This document shows, piece by piece, positions 16,443 to 25,457 of a stretch of 64,000 nt of DNA. The notes under the pieces were generated by a model that saw nothing but the letters and a program-made list of their open reading frames with translations, did no database searches and had not been told where the DNA came from. Numbering within the stretch: the first letter of the stretch is position 1; each line of letters opens with the position of its first letter. A program made the translations under genes and the position numbers. The DNA comes from DASPNM01 sp035626515 (lineage in GTDB: Bacteria; Bacteroidota; Bacteroidia; Chitinophagales; Chitinophagaceae), in assembly GCA_035626515.1 (NCBI GenBank), contig DASPNM010000035.1:124001-188000 (forward strand), read 5' to 3'.

Positions 16443-17582
16443 TTACAGCCGTGTCTTTAACACAGGGATAACGGATTCCTTCCAGCTCTGGAAATTATCC
16501 TCGAGGATTTTTTCGCGCGCCTGGCCGACCAGCCATTCATAAAAAGCAAGATTCTGAATACTGGCGATCGTAAGTCCCGTTAATTCCTTCGACTTCACGA
16601 GGTGGCGCAGGTAGGATTTGCTGTAGTAGTTGCTGACCTCGCAATCGAGGCCGTCATCCAGGGGGCTATGATCGTGTTCCCATTTGGCATTGTCAATATT
16701 GATGATCCCTTTCGTGGTAAACAGCATGGCATTTCTTCCGTTGCGCGTGGGCATGACGCAGTCGAACATGTCGACACCAAGAGAAATCGCCTCGAGAATG
16801 TTCCAGGGAGTGCCCACTCCCATCAGGTAACGCGGCGCGTCGGCGGGAAGCTGTTCGCAGCAGAGCGCAGCGATTTCGTACATCGTCTCCTCCGGTTCCC
16901 CGACACTGACGCCGCCAATCGCGTTGCCGGGCGCTGCTTTCGACGCCACGTACTGGCAGGATTCCACGCGCAGGTCGTGGTGTACTCCGCCCTGAACGAT
17001 TGGAAAAAGATGTTGCCGGTGCCCGTAGAGTGGTTCGGTGTTCCCGAACCGGGAGATGCATCGATCCAGCCATCGATGCGTCAGATCCATCGATGTTTTC
17101 GCATAACCGTATTCGCTGCCGCCGGGCGGGCACTCGTCGAATGCCATGACGATATCGCCGCCGATGATTCGCTGGATGTCCATTACTTTTTCCGGCGTAA
17201 AAAGATGGCGGCTCCCGTCAATATGGCTTTGGAAGGTCACTCCTTCTTCATCAATACGCCGGTTTGCCGCGAGCGAAAAAACCTGGTAGCCGCCGCTGTC
17301 CGTAAGGATTGGCCGAGTCCAGTTCATGAACCGGTGCAACCCTCCTGCCTTTTCCAGCACATCTGTCCCGGGCCGCAAATACAAATGATACGTGTTTCCA
17401 AGAATGATCTGAGCACGCGTATCGTGCGCCAGCTGCTGTTGCGTCAGGGCTTTCACGCTTGCAGTGGTACCGACCGGCATGAACACAGGGGTTTTCACTT
17501 TCCCGTGATCGGTACGAAATGTTCCCGCGCGCGCGCGACTTCTTGCATCGGTTCCTTCAAGCTTAAAGTCAAGGCTTGTCAT
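16443..17582 (-). CDS. tgt: Queuine tRNA-ribosyltransferase (TGT)
   Basis: A 379-residue TIM-barrel enzyme that swaps guanine-34 of Asn, Asp, His and Tyr tRNAs for a 7-deazaguanine precursor of queuosine. The catalytic D95 (TDSGGYQ) and the nucleophile region GVDMFDCVMPTRNGRN are intact. The usual structural zinc site is not: where E. coli has CxCxxC and a later His, this protein has L312-D-C314-E-V-S317 and Q343, so only one of four ligands remains. Function may still be kept, since I recall other Bacteroidota enzymes that also lack the site. It is divergent from the glycosyltransferase and upstream of lptF/G. Confidence 0.95.
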   Translation of the reverse strand: MTSLDFKLEGTDARSRARAGTFRTDHGKVKTPVFMPVGTTASVKALTQQQLAHDTRAQIILGNTYHLYLRPGTDVLEKAGGLHRFMNWTRPILTDSGGYQVFSLAANRRIDEEGVTFQSHIDGSRHLFTPEKVMDIQRIIGGDIVMAFDECPPGGSEYGYAKTSMDLTHRWLDRCISRFGNTEPLYGHRQHLFPIVQGGVHHDLRVESCQYVASKAAPGNAIGGVSVGEPEETMYEIAALCCEQLPADAPRYLMGVGTPWNILEAISLGVDMFDCVMPTRNGRNAMLFTTKGIINIDNAKWEHDHSPLDDGLDCEVSNYYSKSYLRHLVKSKELTGLTIASIQNLAFYEWLVGQAREKILEDNFQSWKESVIPVLKTRL

Positions 17583-17637
17583 GAGGTCTGCAATTTACCG
17601 CAGTGGACGCTAACGTTCGCCTTGCGTGTCGCCTAGC

Positions 17638-18783
17638 ATGACTCTCCTTATCTTCGTTCTCATGCCAATAACCAACTGGGAAGTTCTCATCTTTGGTCTT
17701 TTCGTTGCCGTTTCCCTCGTCCAGCTTTTCTACTACCTTTTCTTCTTCAGTCGCGTCGCCTTTCATCGCCAGCCGGTCAGGAAAAAATCCCAACAGCACC
17801 CGGTTTCGGTGATCATCTGCGCGCGGGATGAGGACGAAAATCTCGCCCGCAACCTTCCGGGGGTTCTCGTCCAAAAATATTCCAGCAGCCACGAGGTCGT
17901 GGTGGTCAATGACAACTCGATAGACGATTCGAAGTACATCCTGCAGGAGCTGAAGAAAACCTTTAAATCGCTCAACGTGGTGGAGCTAACGCAGGAAGCG
18001 AAGCTTATCTCGGGCAAAAAATATCCGCTGTCCGTAGGAATCCGTGAGGCAAAACACGAGATACTTCTGCTGACCGACGCGGACTGCGTGCCCGCCAGCG
18101 AACGCTGGATCGAAAAGATGCAGGATGGCTACGACGACGGCGTCGAAATCGTGTTGGGTTACGGGGCGTACCACAAGAGGAAAGGCTTGCTCAACAAGCT
18201 CATTCGCTTCGAGACCTTTCATACTGCGCTGCAGTTTCTGTCTTACGCACTTGCCGGCATTCCTTACATGGGCGTCGGGCGAAATCTTTCATACCGCAAA
18301 AGCCTGTTTCTTCGCAACAAAGGTTTTTCCTCGATTAACCATATTCCGAGCGGCGACGACGACCTGTTTATCAATAAAACCGCAACGCGCTCAAACACCG
18401 CGGTGGTGATCGATCCGGACGCGATCACGCGTTCCATTCCGAAAATTACCTGGGGCAGCTGGCTGAGGCAGAAATCCCGCCATTACACTACCGCCAAGTA
18501 TTACAAACCCATTCATAAGTTCCTCCTGGGGCTCTATTTCGTCACGCAATTCAGCTACTACCCGCTTTTCGCGTTCAGTCTGGTTTTTTACGACCTGAAT
18601 TATACCCTCGCAGCATTCGGGCTTCGGTTTTTGATACAGGCCTTTACTCTTTTCCGGGCCATGAAAAAAATGGGGGAAAAGGATCTTTGGCCCTGGTTTT
18701 TGTTTCTCGACATGTGGATGTTTCTCTATTACCTGATTTTTGCTCCGGCTCTCTGGAGAAAACCCAGGCACCAATGGAGCTGA
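17638..18783 (+). CDS. Membrane-anchored family 2 glycosyltransferase
   Basis: About 381 residues: an N-terminal transmembrane helix, a GT2 catalytic domain with VSVIICARDEDEN, VVVNDNS and the metal-binding TDADC motif, and two or three C-terminal transmembrane helices. It should transfer a sugar from a nucleotide sugar to a lipid or growing glycan at the cytoplasmic face of the inner membrane; the product is unknown. The start is uncertain. The ATG at 17662 (MPITNWEV) follows a near-consensus TATCTTCG box at 17649-17656 by 5 nt and may be the real one. Its end overlaps rsmG by 10 bp, so the two are translationally linked. Confidence 0.85.
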   Translation: MTLLIFVLMPITNWEVLIFGLFVAVSLVQLFYYLFFFSRVAFHRQPVRKKSQQHPVSVIICARDEDENLARNLPGVLVQKYSSSHEVVVVNDNSIDDSKYILQELKKTFKSLNVVELTQEAKLISGKKYPLSVGIREAKHEILLLTDADCVPASERWIEKMQDGYDDGVEIVLGYGAYHKRKGLLNKLIRFETFHTALQFLSYALAGIPYMGVGRNLSYRKSLFLRNKGFSSINHIPSGDDDLFINKTATRSNTAVVIDPDAITRSIPKITWGSWLRQKSRHYTTAKYYKPIHKFLLGLYFVTQFSYYPLFAFSLVFYDLNYTLAAFGLRFLIQAFTLFRAMKKMGEKDLWPWFLFLDMWMFLYYLIFAPALWRKPRHQWS

Positions 18784-19403
18784 TCCGGAAATATTTTCCT
18801 TCGCTGGGTGACCAGCAGCTGTCGCAGTTCGAAAGATTAGGACCGCTCTACAACCAGTGGAACGCCAAGATCAACGTGATCTCCCGCAAAGACATTGACG
18901 CTCTGTATGAGCGGCACGTACTGCATTCACTGAGCATTGCGCTGGCATTTCCATTTGCCTCAGGGATCGAGGTCCTCGATATCGGTACGGGCGGCGGCTT
19001 TCCCGGCATCCCGCTCGCAATTTATTTCCCCCAGGTCCGGTTTCATCTTCTGGACAGTATCGCAAAAAAAGTGCAAGTGGTGCGGGCCATCGCCACGGAA
19101 CTGGAACTGCAGAATGTTTCCACCGAACATGCCCGCGCTGAAGCGGTCCGCCGCAAGTTCGACCGGATTGTATCCCGCGCCGTAGCGCCGCTGAAAGATT
19201 TATGGAATTGGTCGAAACCGCTGCTAAACGACTTCCGGCAACCTCGCGATGAAGGCGGCAGACCCGGCCTGATCTGTCTTAAGGGAGGCAACCTCGCTGC
19301 TGAGATTGCCGAAAGCGGCACCTGCCCACGGCAAATTCAAATTTTTCAGCTTATCCCGGAGGAATATTTCCGCGACAAATACGTGCTCTTCATTGCACAA
19401 TAG
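18774..19403 (+). CDS. rsmG: 16S rRNA m7G527 methyltransferase RsmG
   Basis: A 209-residue SAM-dependent methyltransferase that methylates N7 of G527 in 16S rRNA, near the ribosomal decoding region. The SAM site VLDIGTGGGFPGIPLAI is clear, and the acidic end of strand 2 (LLDS) and the VSRAVAPL segment typical of RsmG/GidB follow. The ATG at 18774 gives the normal family start (MELIRKYFP). The longer open frame upstream lies inside the glycosyltransferase. It is the second gene of a two-gene unit and ends 3 bp from the convergent M1 peptidase. Confidence 0.95.
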   Translation: MELIRKYFPSLGDQQLSQFERLGPLYNQWNAKINVISRKDIDALYERHVLHSLSIALAFPFASGIEVLDIGTGGGFPGIPLAIYFPQVRFHLLDSIAKKVQVVRAIATELELQNVSTEHARAEAVRRKFDRIVSRAVAPLKDLWNWSKPLLNDFRQPRDEGGRPGLICLKGGNLAAEIAESGTCPRQIQIFQLIPEEYFRDKYVLFIAQ

Positions 19404-19406
19404 CAA

Positions 19407-21266
19407 TCACCACTTCAGCTCGAGCCGGTTGTTCTTCCGCTCCACGTCGGCAAGCCGCTGCGAAGCATCTATCTCCACCACAGTGATGTCCGTCAGCTTC
19501 CGGTTCGTTTCGACAATGTAGGTAGGATGAGTCCATTTCCATGCCTCGTAGGTCTTTCGCGGAATGGTGCTGTCTTCAACAGGCTTAATACCGTACATCA
19601 GGTTCATGGGAATATAGTGCAGCTCGCTGCTCCCATCGCGGAAAGTGAGCTGCAGATCGATGGGCATTGGCATGAGACCGGCACGTGACAGGCGAATCTT
19701 TGTCCTGCCGCCATCCTCCCAAAGGCTGTCAATCGCGTAGTCGATGGTGCGGGTGGTATTGATCCAGTAATCGCGGTACCAGTCCAGTTCGATCCCGCTC
19801 ATTTTTTCGGCGATGCGCAGGAAATCATGAAGCGTTGGGTGGCGGAATCCCCATTGTTTGTAATATTCGAGAAGTATGCGGTCACGCACCGGCGCACCCA
19901 CGATGTAGCCCAGCTGCTCCACGAACACCGCGCCCTTGAGATACGAGGCGGCCGAATATGCGTAATTGGTGTTGAAATGATCGGCATGCAGGCTCAAAGG
20001 CTCCTCTTTTCCACTTTTTGCCAGCGCGACGTAGCCCGCATAGATGTCGGCCTGTGCGAATCCCGGCCGATTGTTCAGCCACGCGAAGATCCGCTCCTCG
20101 GCATACTGGGTGAAGCCTTCATCCATCCACGCGTAACGGGATTCGTTCGTCGCGAGCACGCCATGATACCAGCTATGCATCCATTCGTGCAGCGCGGCCC
20201 CCGGTCCAACGAGCAGCGTAGCCATCGGGTACTCCATGCCGCCGTCTCCGCCATGGATGAAAGAGTACTGGCGGTAAGGATAAGGACCAAACGTGGATTC
20301 CACATATGGTAACGCTCGCTTGACCATATCCAGTATCGCTTCCCATTCAGTGGCGGGAGCATTGGTAGGTTTGTACAAAAGGTGCACCGTAAGGTCGCGC
20401 CGTGGACTGATCGAGCGGTGAATGAATTCCGGGTCGGCAGCCCAGGCGAAATCATGAACATTCGGCGCAACAAAACGCCAGGTGAGCTTTTCCCCGGCGG
20501 GACGCTTCACCTGGGTGCCCGGAGCTTCATAGCCATAACCGATTGAATTGGGGTTTTGCAGGTACCCGGTACCACCGAGTATGTATTTTTTATCGATGCT
20601 GATGCTCACGTCGTAGTCACCCCAGACCCCGTAAAACTCGCGGCCGACATAGGGAGTAGGATGCCAGCCCTCATGGTCGTATTCGCAGAGCTTCGGGTAC
20701 CACTGGCTCATTGAATACCTCACCTTACTGGTGGGGTTATCTCGTCCCGTGCGGCGCACCTGCAACGGTACCTGCGCTTCAAACTCCATATCCAAAACGA
20801 CTTTGGTTGAGGGAAGAATGGGCTTGTCCAGCGTCACTTCAAGGATCGTTTCGAGCACGTTGAATTTTTGAGGCCGGCCGTTCATCTTCATCGACCGGAT
20901 TTCCTGATAGCCGATCTCATCAGGTTTGAGATGCTGAATCCTGTCGCGGACGCGCGAATCCCAGTCCACAACAGGGTTTCCCGACCGATCGGTGCGGACC
21001 ACAATCGTCCCCTGGCGGCGGCTCCGCGTATCCATCATGCTTCCCGGCTGGAAGGCATTGTAATAAAGATGGTAAAACAGCCGGTTCAAAGTGTCAGGGG
21101 AATTGTTCCAGTATTCGAGGCGCTGCCGGCCCGTGAAACGGTTGGTTTTCACATTTACGTCGATCTGCATGGTGTACTTTACCCGCTGCTGCCAGCGTGG
21201 CGCCTGTGCCCCGGCCAAAAGGACGGCCGCCAGGCAGGCGAGCACTAAAAGACTTCTCCTGATCAT
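19407..21266 (-). CDS. Secreted M1 family zinc metallopeptidase
   Basis: A 619-residue protein with a signal peptide (SLLVLACLAAVLLAGAQA), so it acts outside the cytoplasm. It carries the M1 zinc site HEWMH, then 18 residues, then the third ligand E (MDEGF), and an exopeptidase-type GGMEYP segment in place of the GAMEN motif of classic aminopeptidases. It should release N-terminal amino acids from peptides in the periplasm or at the surface. Start choice: the ATG at 21266 directly precedes the signal peptide. The upstream TTG at 21287 would add seven residues. It is a single-gene unit. Confidence 0.9.
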   Translation of the reverse strand: MIRRSLLVLACLAAVLLAGAQAPRWQQRVKYTMQIDVNVKTNRFTGRQRLEYWNNSPDTLNRLFYHLYYNAFQPGSMMDTRSRRQGTIVVRTDRSGNPVVDWDSRVRDRIQHLKPDEIGYQEIRSMKMNGRPQKFNVLETILEVTLDKPILPSTKVVLDMEFEAQVPLQVRRTGRDNPTSKVRYSMSQWYPKLCEYDHEGWHPTPYVGREFYGVWGDYDVSISIDKKYILGGTGYLQNPNSIGYGYEAPGTQVKRPAGEKLTWRFVAPNVHDFAWAADPEFIHRSISPRRDLTVHLLYKPTNAPATEWEAILDMVKRALPYVESTFGPYPYRQYSFIHGGDGGMEYPMATLLVGPGAALHEWMHSWYHGVLATNESRYAWMDEGFTQYAEERIFAWLNNRPGFAQADIYAGYVALAKSGKEEPLSLHADHFNTNYAYSAASYLKGAVFVEQLGYIVGAPVRDRILLEYYKQWGFRHPTLHDFLRIAEKMSGIELDWYRDYWINTTRTIDYAIDSLWEDGGRTKIRLSRAGLMPMPIDLQLTFRDGSSELHYIPMNLMYGIKPVEDSTIPRKTYEAWKWTHPTYIVETNRKLTDITVVEIDASQRLADVERKNNRLELKW

Positions 21267-21337
21267 GTCAAAAAAATTGAACTGCAAATCTCGTTATTGA
21301 CCGGTTAGTGGAAAATAAATTTCTACTTGCGCTGCCG

Positions 21338-21781
21338 TCAAAGCGTAAGCGCAGACTTCAGCATCCGGCCCTTCTCGTTGAAAAACAGGTATCTTTTCTG
21401 AAGTGCGCTTTTCTGTACCTCTACACGGTAACGTGTAATGTTCCCGGGAAAGTGAGCAATTTTTACTCCGTGGATCTGCCAGTCCGCATACTTGCTTTTT
21501 TCAAACCCATCCTTAACTGCATCCGGCAACCGGTCCATGTCCCAGTCGCGGTACGTGAATTTCCAAATGCCTTTATTCGAATATTCGGCATACATGCTTT
21601 CGCCTTTCAGAGCAAATCGCACCCCGGCGCTGATCACATTATTGGACCAAACCGCGGCTTCGGCTTCGGGATATTGTTTTTCGAAATTCCGCTTCGCTTC
21701 TTCGGGGACGGAGGTCACCTGTCCGAAACCCGCAAAACTGAGGAAACCCAACAGTGAAAGAGTGAAGAGCAGCTTTTTCAT
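21338..21781 (-). CDS. Periplasmic PepSY-like protein
   Basis: A 147-residue protein with a signal peptide (LLFTLSLLGFLSFAGFGQ) followed by two similar halves of about 60 residues. Each half has the pattern of the PepSY-like/DUF2874 beta-lactamase-inhibitor-type fold (VPEEAKRNFEKQYPEAEAAVW; LPDAVKDGFEKSKYADWQI). Such proteins are common in Bacteroidota periplasms and have no firm function. The ATG at 21781 is used; an in-frame ATG five codons earlier is possible. It lies 55 bp after rsmI on the same strand and may be the last gene of that operon. Confidence 0.78.
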   Translation of the reverse strand: MKKLLFTLSLLGFLSFAGFGQVTSVPEEAKRNFEKQYPEAEAAVWSNNVISAGVRFALKGESMYAEYSNKGIWKFTYRDWDMDRLPDAVKDGFEKSKYADWQIHGVKIAHFPGNITRYRVEVQKSALQKRYLFFNEKGRMLKSALTL

Positions 21782-21836
21782 CGCAAAATTGTGCATTTGC
21801 GAAAGGAAAATAATGCCAGTTTTCGTAACGGATCTG

Positions 21837-22505
21837 TTATAAATCGGTGCCGGCTACCACGATTACTATCTCTCCCCTGACCTTTGTTCCGGAATAATAG
21901 GCGGCCAGCTCCGCAAGAGTGCCCCGCCGGTTCTCTTCGAAAACCTTGGTGAGCTCGCGGCTCACACAGCAGCTGCGATCCGGACCGAAATACCCGGCAA
22001 ACTCTGCGAGTGTCTTCGCGAGCCGGTTGGGGGATTCATAAAAGATCATGGTTCGGTCCTCGTCAGCGAGCTTTTTCAGCAGGGTTTGCCTTCCTTTTTT
22101 TATAGGCAAAAATCCTTCGAAGCAAAAACGGTTGGACGGGATGCCGCTGTTGATGAGGGCGGGAACAAACGCGGTGGCCCCGGGAAGACATTCCACCCTC
22201 ACTCCGGCGCGAATACATTCGCGGACGAGCAGATAGGCGGCGTCCGAAATTCCCGGAGTGCCGGCGTCGGAAACCAGCGCTATTTTCTTCCCGGCCCGGA
22301 GCTGTTCCACCACATGTTGCAGGACCCGGTGCTCATTGTGTTGGTGATAAGGACTGATGGTGGTCCTGATTTCATAGTGTGTCAAAAGATGCGACGTAGT
22401 CCGCGTATCTTCTGCCAAAATGAGATCAACAGAACCGAGCACATCAATAGCCCGGAGCGTGATGTCCTTCAGGTTTCCGACTGGTGTGGGAACAATATAG
22501 AGCAT
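21837..22505 (-). CDS. rsmI: 16S rRNA 2'-O-methyltransferase RsmI
   Basis: A 222-residue tetrapyrrole-methylase-fold enzyme that methylates the ribose of C1402 in 16S rRNA. The N-terminal LYIVPTPVGNLKDITLRA, the AEDTRTTSHLL segment and SDAGTPGISDAAYLLV are highly typical. The usual C-terminal extension of E. coli RsmI is absent, as in many homologues (222 versus about 286 residues). It sits 27 bp after purS in the minus-strand run pepP-pssA-purS-rsmI and is probably cotranscribed with it. Confidence 0.95.
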   Translation of the reverse strand: MLYIVPTPVGNLKDITLRAIDVLGSVDLILAEDTRTTSHLLTHYEIRTTISPYHQHNEHRVLQHVVEQLRAGKKIALVSDAGTPGISDAAYLLVRECIRAGVRVECLPGATAFVPALINSGIPSNRFCFEGFLPIKKGRQTLLKKLADEDRTMIFYESPNRLAKTLAEFAGYFGPDRSCCVSRELTKVFEENRRGTLAELAAYYSGTKVRGEIVIVVAGTDL

Positions 22506-22532
22506 GCAGGGATTACAGGAGACCGTCGCGGA

Positions 22533-22778
22533 TCAATGTACAAAGATCTCGTAATATTCCATGACCGGGTTGGCCAGCAATTTTTTCGCTGCTTCCTCCG
22601 CCAGTTGTCGCGCTTTGTCGGCTGAGTCGGCGGCCACCTGCAGCGTGATGTTCTTTCCTACGCGTACATCGTCCACATTTTTCAGTCCCAGATTCTGCAG
22701 TCCGCCGGCGATAGCTTTTCCCTGCGGATCGAGCAGCTCTTTCAGCGGCATTACTTTTACCTCCACCGTGTAGGTCAT
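22533..22778 (-). CDS. purS: Phosphoribosylformylglycinamidine synthase subunit PurS
   Basis: An 81-residue protein, the usual PurS size. PurS bridges PurL and PurQ in the FGAM synthetase of purine synthesis. The family core TYTVEVKVMPLKELLDPQGKA, the GLQNLGL turn and the C-terminal NPVMEYYEI strand are present. Because PurS is separate, the genome should have small PurL and PurQ rather than one fused enzyme; neither is in this window. Its ATG overlaps the pssA stop codon (ATGA), so translation is coupled. The longer open frame upstream of 22778 lies inside pssA. Confidence 0.92.
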   Translation of the reverse strand: MTYTVEVKVMPLKELLDPQGKAIAGGLQNLGLKNVDDVRVGKNITLQVAADSADKARQLAEEAAKKLLANPVMEYYEIFVH

Positions 22779-23539
22779 GCGATCTTGTTTTTGAAAGCCA
22801 AAGATACCAGAAGATAGGCGAGCAGGATGACCGGAGCGGCAGCCCATTTCAAAACCAGGATCGAAGCCAGCGACAGCACGAGCAACAGGTATCTGGGAAG
22901 ATTTTCCCGCAGCCTGTAGGAGGAAAATTTCATACCCATCAGCGGAAGGTTGCTTACCATCAGCCAGCTTAAGGCTATAATGAAAAGGTAGAGCACCCAT
23001 TTATTCAGCACGGTTTCTTCCAGTCCGAACTGCTGGTAAAACACAATCAGAGGCAGGCAGGCGATGACCAGCCCGCTCGCGGGAGTCGGTAACCCGCGAA
23101 ACGAGTGCTCCTGGCGAAAATCGAGATTGAATTTTGCAAGCCGCCACACCGCGGCACACGGGATCAGCAGGGCCGGAAGCAGCCAGGCCATGGAAACATC
23201 GAGTCCGTTCTCCTCTCTGGCGAAGCTCAGCCGGAGCAGCTGGTACATGATCAGGCCGGGCGCCACGCCAAAGCTCACGGCGTCAGCCAGCGAATCGAGC
23301 TGCTCGCCCATTGGCGAATTTGCTTTTAGCATCCGGGCGATGAAACCGTCGGCGAAATCAATCACTGCCGCGGCCATGATGAACAGCGAGCCCCAGGCAA
23401 TTTTTTCAGGCAGGTCTACACTGGTGAAACCTTCCCGCTCCACGAACACAATCGCCTGACCGGTTTGCAGGATGAAGATCACTGCGAGGCAACCGAAAAC
23501 CAGGTTCAGCAGGGTGATGAAATTGGGGATCTGTTTCAT
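22775..23539 (-). CDS. pssA: CDP-diacylglycerol-serine O-phosphatidyltransferase
   Basis: A 254-residue integral membrane enzyme that makes phosphatidylserine, the precursor of phosphatidylethanolamine. The CDP-alcohol phosphotransferase signature D-G-x2-A-R-x8-G-x3-D-x3-D is complete in the segment DGFIARMLK ... GEQLDSLAD. About seven hydrophobic helices surround it. The gene lies 24 bp after pepP and overlaps purS by four bases. The mixture of phospholipid, purine and rRNA-modification genes in one operon has no evident common theme. Confidence 0.93.
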   Translation of the reverse strand: MKQIPNFITLLNLVFGCLAVIFILQTGQAIVFVEREGFTSVDLPEKIAWGSLFIMAAAVIDFADGFIARMLKANSPMGEQLDSLADAVSFGVAPGLIMYQLLRLSFAREENGLDVSMAWLLPALLIPCAAVWRLAKFNLDFRQEHSFRGLPTPASGLVIACLPLIVFYQQFGLEETVLNKWVLYLFIIALSWLMVSNLPLMGMKFSSYRLRENLPRYLLLVLSLASILVLKWAAAPVILLAYLLVSLAFKNKIA

Positions 23540-23563
23540 GAACGGCTGAAAAGAGTTACTTGT

Positions 23564-24853
23564 TTATCGTTTCATGAGCGATTCGATCTCTTCGGCGGTG
23601 ATCGGGATGTTCTTCATCAGGTCGCGGTTCCCGTTGCGGGTGATCCAGACGTTGTTCTCGATCCGAATACCCATTTGCTCTTCTTCAATGTAAATTCCAG
23701 GCTCCACGGTAAACACCATTCCGGCGCGTATTGGTTCGGTCCGGGTGCCGAGGTCGTGCACATCGATGCCCAGGTGATGCGAAATCCCGTGGTACAGGTA
23801 TTTTCTGTATGCCCTGTTGTCCGGGTCTTCATTCTTTATATCGGTTTTACGGAGCAAGCCGATTTTCAGGAACTGCTGCGTCGCTTCTTCTCCCACCCTT
23901 TCTGTGTATTCGACGATCGAGATTCCCGGCTTCAGCAGGCTTTTCGCATAATCATGCAGCCGGAGACAGGCATTGTAGACCGTGCGTTGTCTTCGTGTGA
24001 AGCGACCGTTCACCGGCACGGTACGTGTGAGGTCGCCGCAATAGCCACCATACTCAGCACCGAAATCCATTAGCAGCAGTTCGCCGTCCCGGCATTCCTG
24101 GTTATTGGAAACATAGTGCAGCGTTCGGGCGCGGTCGCCGCTGGCGACGATGCTGCCGTAGGCTGGACCCGTTGCGCGCTGGCTGAGGAACGAATGCCAT
24201 ATCTCCGCTTCGATTTCGAACTCCATGACGCCCGGTCGAATAAATTTCAAAAGGCGGCGGAATGTGTTCTCGGTAATATCGATTGCCTTTTGCATCACTT
24301 CGATCTCCAGCGCAGTTTTGACCGCGCGCAGGTCCTTCATGATTTTTGCCGCCCGCTCGTAACGATGCAGCGGGTAACGGGCCCGCATTTCGTCGATATA
24401 ACGGTAATCCGAGGAGCGGATGAGAGTGGCCTTGCGGTCGTTCTCGTTGCTGTCGAGATAGATGGTATCCGCAAGATGAATCCATGGTTGCAGCAGCGGA
24501 TCGAGGCTGTCCAGCCACAGGATGGTCCGGATGCCGCTGATGGCCTGGGCCTCCTCGGTACGCAGGCGTTTCCCATCCCATTTTTCCTTCATCTCGTTGG
24601 GACGCACGAGCACGAGCACTTCCCGGTATTTCGGATCGGGGTTGTCGGGAAAAAGGATTACCATGCTGGCTTCCTGCGTAATCCCGCTCAGCCAGAACAG
24701 GTCGCTGTTCTGGCGGAATGGGTAAAGCGCGTCCCCGTTTACCGGCACCTCGTCGTTGCTGACGAAGATGGCAATGGAATTCTTTTGCATCCGTTCCATG
24801 AACCGTTCGCGGTTGCGGATGAAAATCTGGGGATTCAGTGGCAGGTATTTCAT
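23564..24853 (-). CDS. pepP: Aminopeptidase P family protein (Xaa-Pro aminopeptidase)
   Basis: A 429-residue M24B peptidase that cuts the bond between any N-terminal residue and a following proline. The N-terminal creatinase-like domain spans about residues 1-170. In the pita-bread domain all five metal ligands can be placed: D in LLMDFGAEYGG, D in YCGDLTRT, H in GISHHLGIDVHD, E in VEPGIYIEEE and E in RIENNVWIT. There is no signal peptide. It is the first gene of the minus-strand operon with pssA, purS and rsmI. A TATCTTTA box (7 of 8 to the -7 consensus) at 24873-24880 may be the operon promoter. Confidence 0.92.
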   Translation of the reverse strand: MKYLPLNPQIFIRNRERFMERMQKNSIAIFVSNDEVPVNGDALYPFRQNSDLFWLSGITQEASMVILFPDNPDPKYREVLVLVRPNEMKEKWDGKRLRTEEAQAISGIRTILWLDSLDPLLQPWIHLADTIYLDSNENDRKATLIRSSDYRYIDEMRARYPLHRYERAAKIMKDLRAVKTALEIEVMQKAIDITENTFRRLLKFIRPGVMEFEIEAEIWHSFLSQRATGPAYGSIVASGDRARTLHYVSNNQECRDGELLLMDFGAEYGGYCGDLTRTVPVNGRFTRRQRTVYNACLRLHDYAKSLLKPGISIVEYTERVGEEATQQFLKIGLLRKTDIKNEDPDNRAYRKYLYHGISHHLGIDVHDLGTRTEPIRAGMVFTVEPGIYIEEEQMGIRIENNVWITRNGNRDLMKNIPITAEEIESLMKR

Positions 24854-25427
24854 GAAAAATTTTTTGCGGCCCTAAAGATAATGCTAATGGGTACGAATGT
24901 TTTTCATGCCTTTAAGAACATGGTTTTGTATGCCGTGAGAGACAAAACGCAGGATGCTGATTTCTCAGGTTGCATATATTAATCGGGTCCCCATGCAGTT
25001 CTTTGCGCAACCCCAGGCAGCCTGGAAGACGATAAAAGAGCTAATTTTTTTCTTGAATTGAGTAGCAGGATAGATAGTTGTTCTTTTTCGTGAAGTAGGG
25101 CTTATAAAAAAGCCGATAGATTTGCTCCATGGCTAAAGCCAGGAAAACGGGATGTGATAAAAATCTCTTTGAGCGCCAAAAAGAATGATAAGAAAGTAGG
25201 AAAGCCAGAAAAATGATCGCCTTCTCCCAACGTGGTTGACATGGGCTTTAATAGTCGGTTCCATCATTTGCCCTCATTATTACAATCCAATTTACAAAGC
25301 ATGGGGCCCGCCCTCCCAGATTTCCTGGCGGCAGTTCCAAATAACGATCTGCACCACTCGTATAGTAGGTAAATGGCGCTCATCGTGTACCGCTAACACT
25401 TGTAAGCATTCGTATTTGTTTGTGTCC
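24854..25427. other. Gene-free interval, about 570 bp, AT-rich
   Basis: No supported gene on either strand. The base composition is visibly more AT-rich than the flanks. It holds the likely pepP promoter near its left end and small inverted repeats: CCAGG-CAG-CCTGG near 25013, and GGCTT facing AAGCC near 25100. The longest frame (64 codons at 25236-25430) has no coding character. A small RNA or a decayed gene are both possible; nothing identifies either. Confidence 0.4.
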
Positions 25428-25435
25428 TAACTTTG
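25428..25435 (+). promoter_or_regulatory. TAnnTTTG -7 element for pckA
   Basis: TAACTTTG is an exact consensus match, 22 nt before the pckA ATG. Confidence 0.55.
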
Positions 25436-25457
25436 CCGCTTATTATCGATTCCGCTT

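Noticed and set aside
24985..25050. Possible SRP RNA fragment (CCCCAGGCAGCCTGGAAG)
   Set aside because: It lacks the conserved GGAAG-AGCAG internal-loop pairing and the expected tetraloop. The resemblance is limited to one short palindrome.
25236..25430. 64-codon frame before pckA
   Set aside because: Its composition is atypical (Cys, Trp and Tyr scattered), it has no conserved motif, and it runs into the pckA promoter box.
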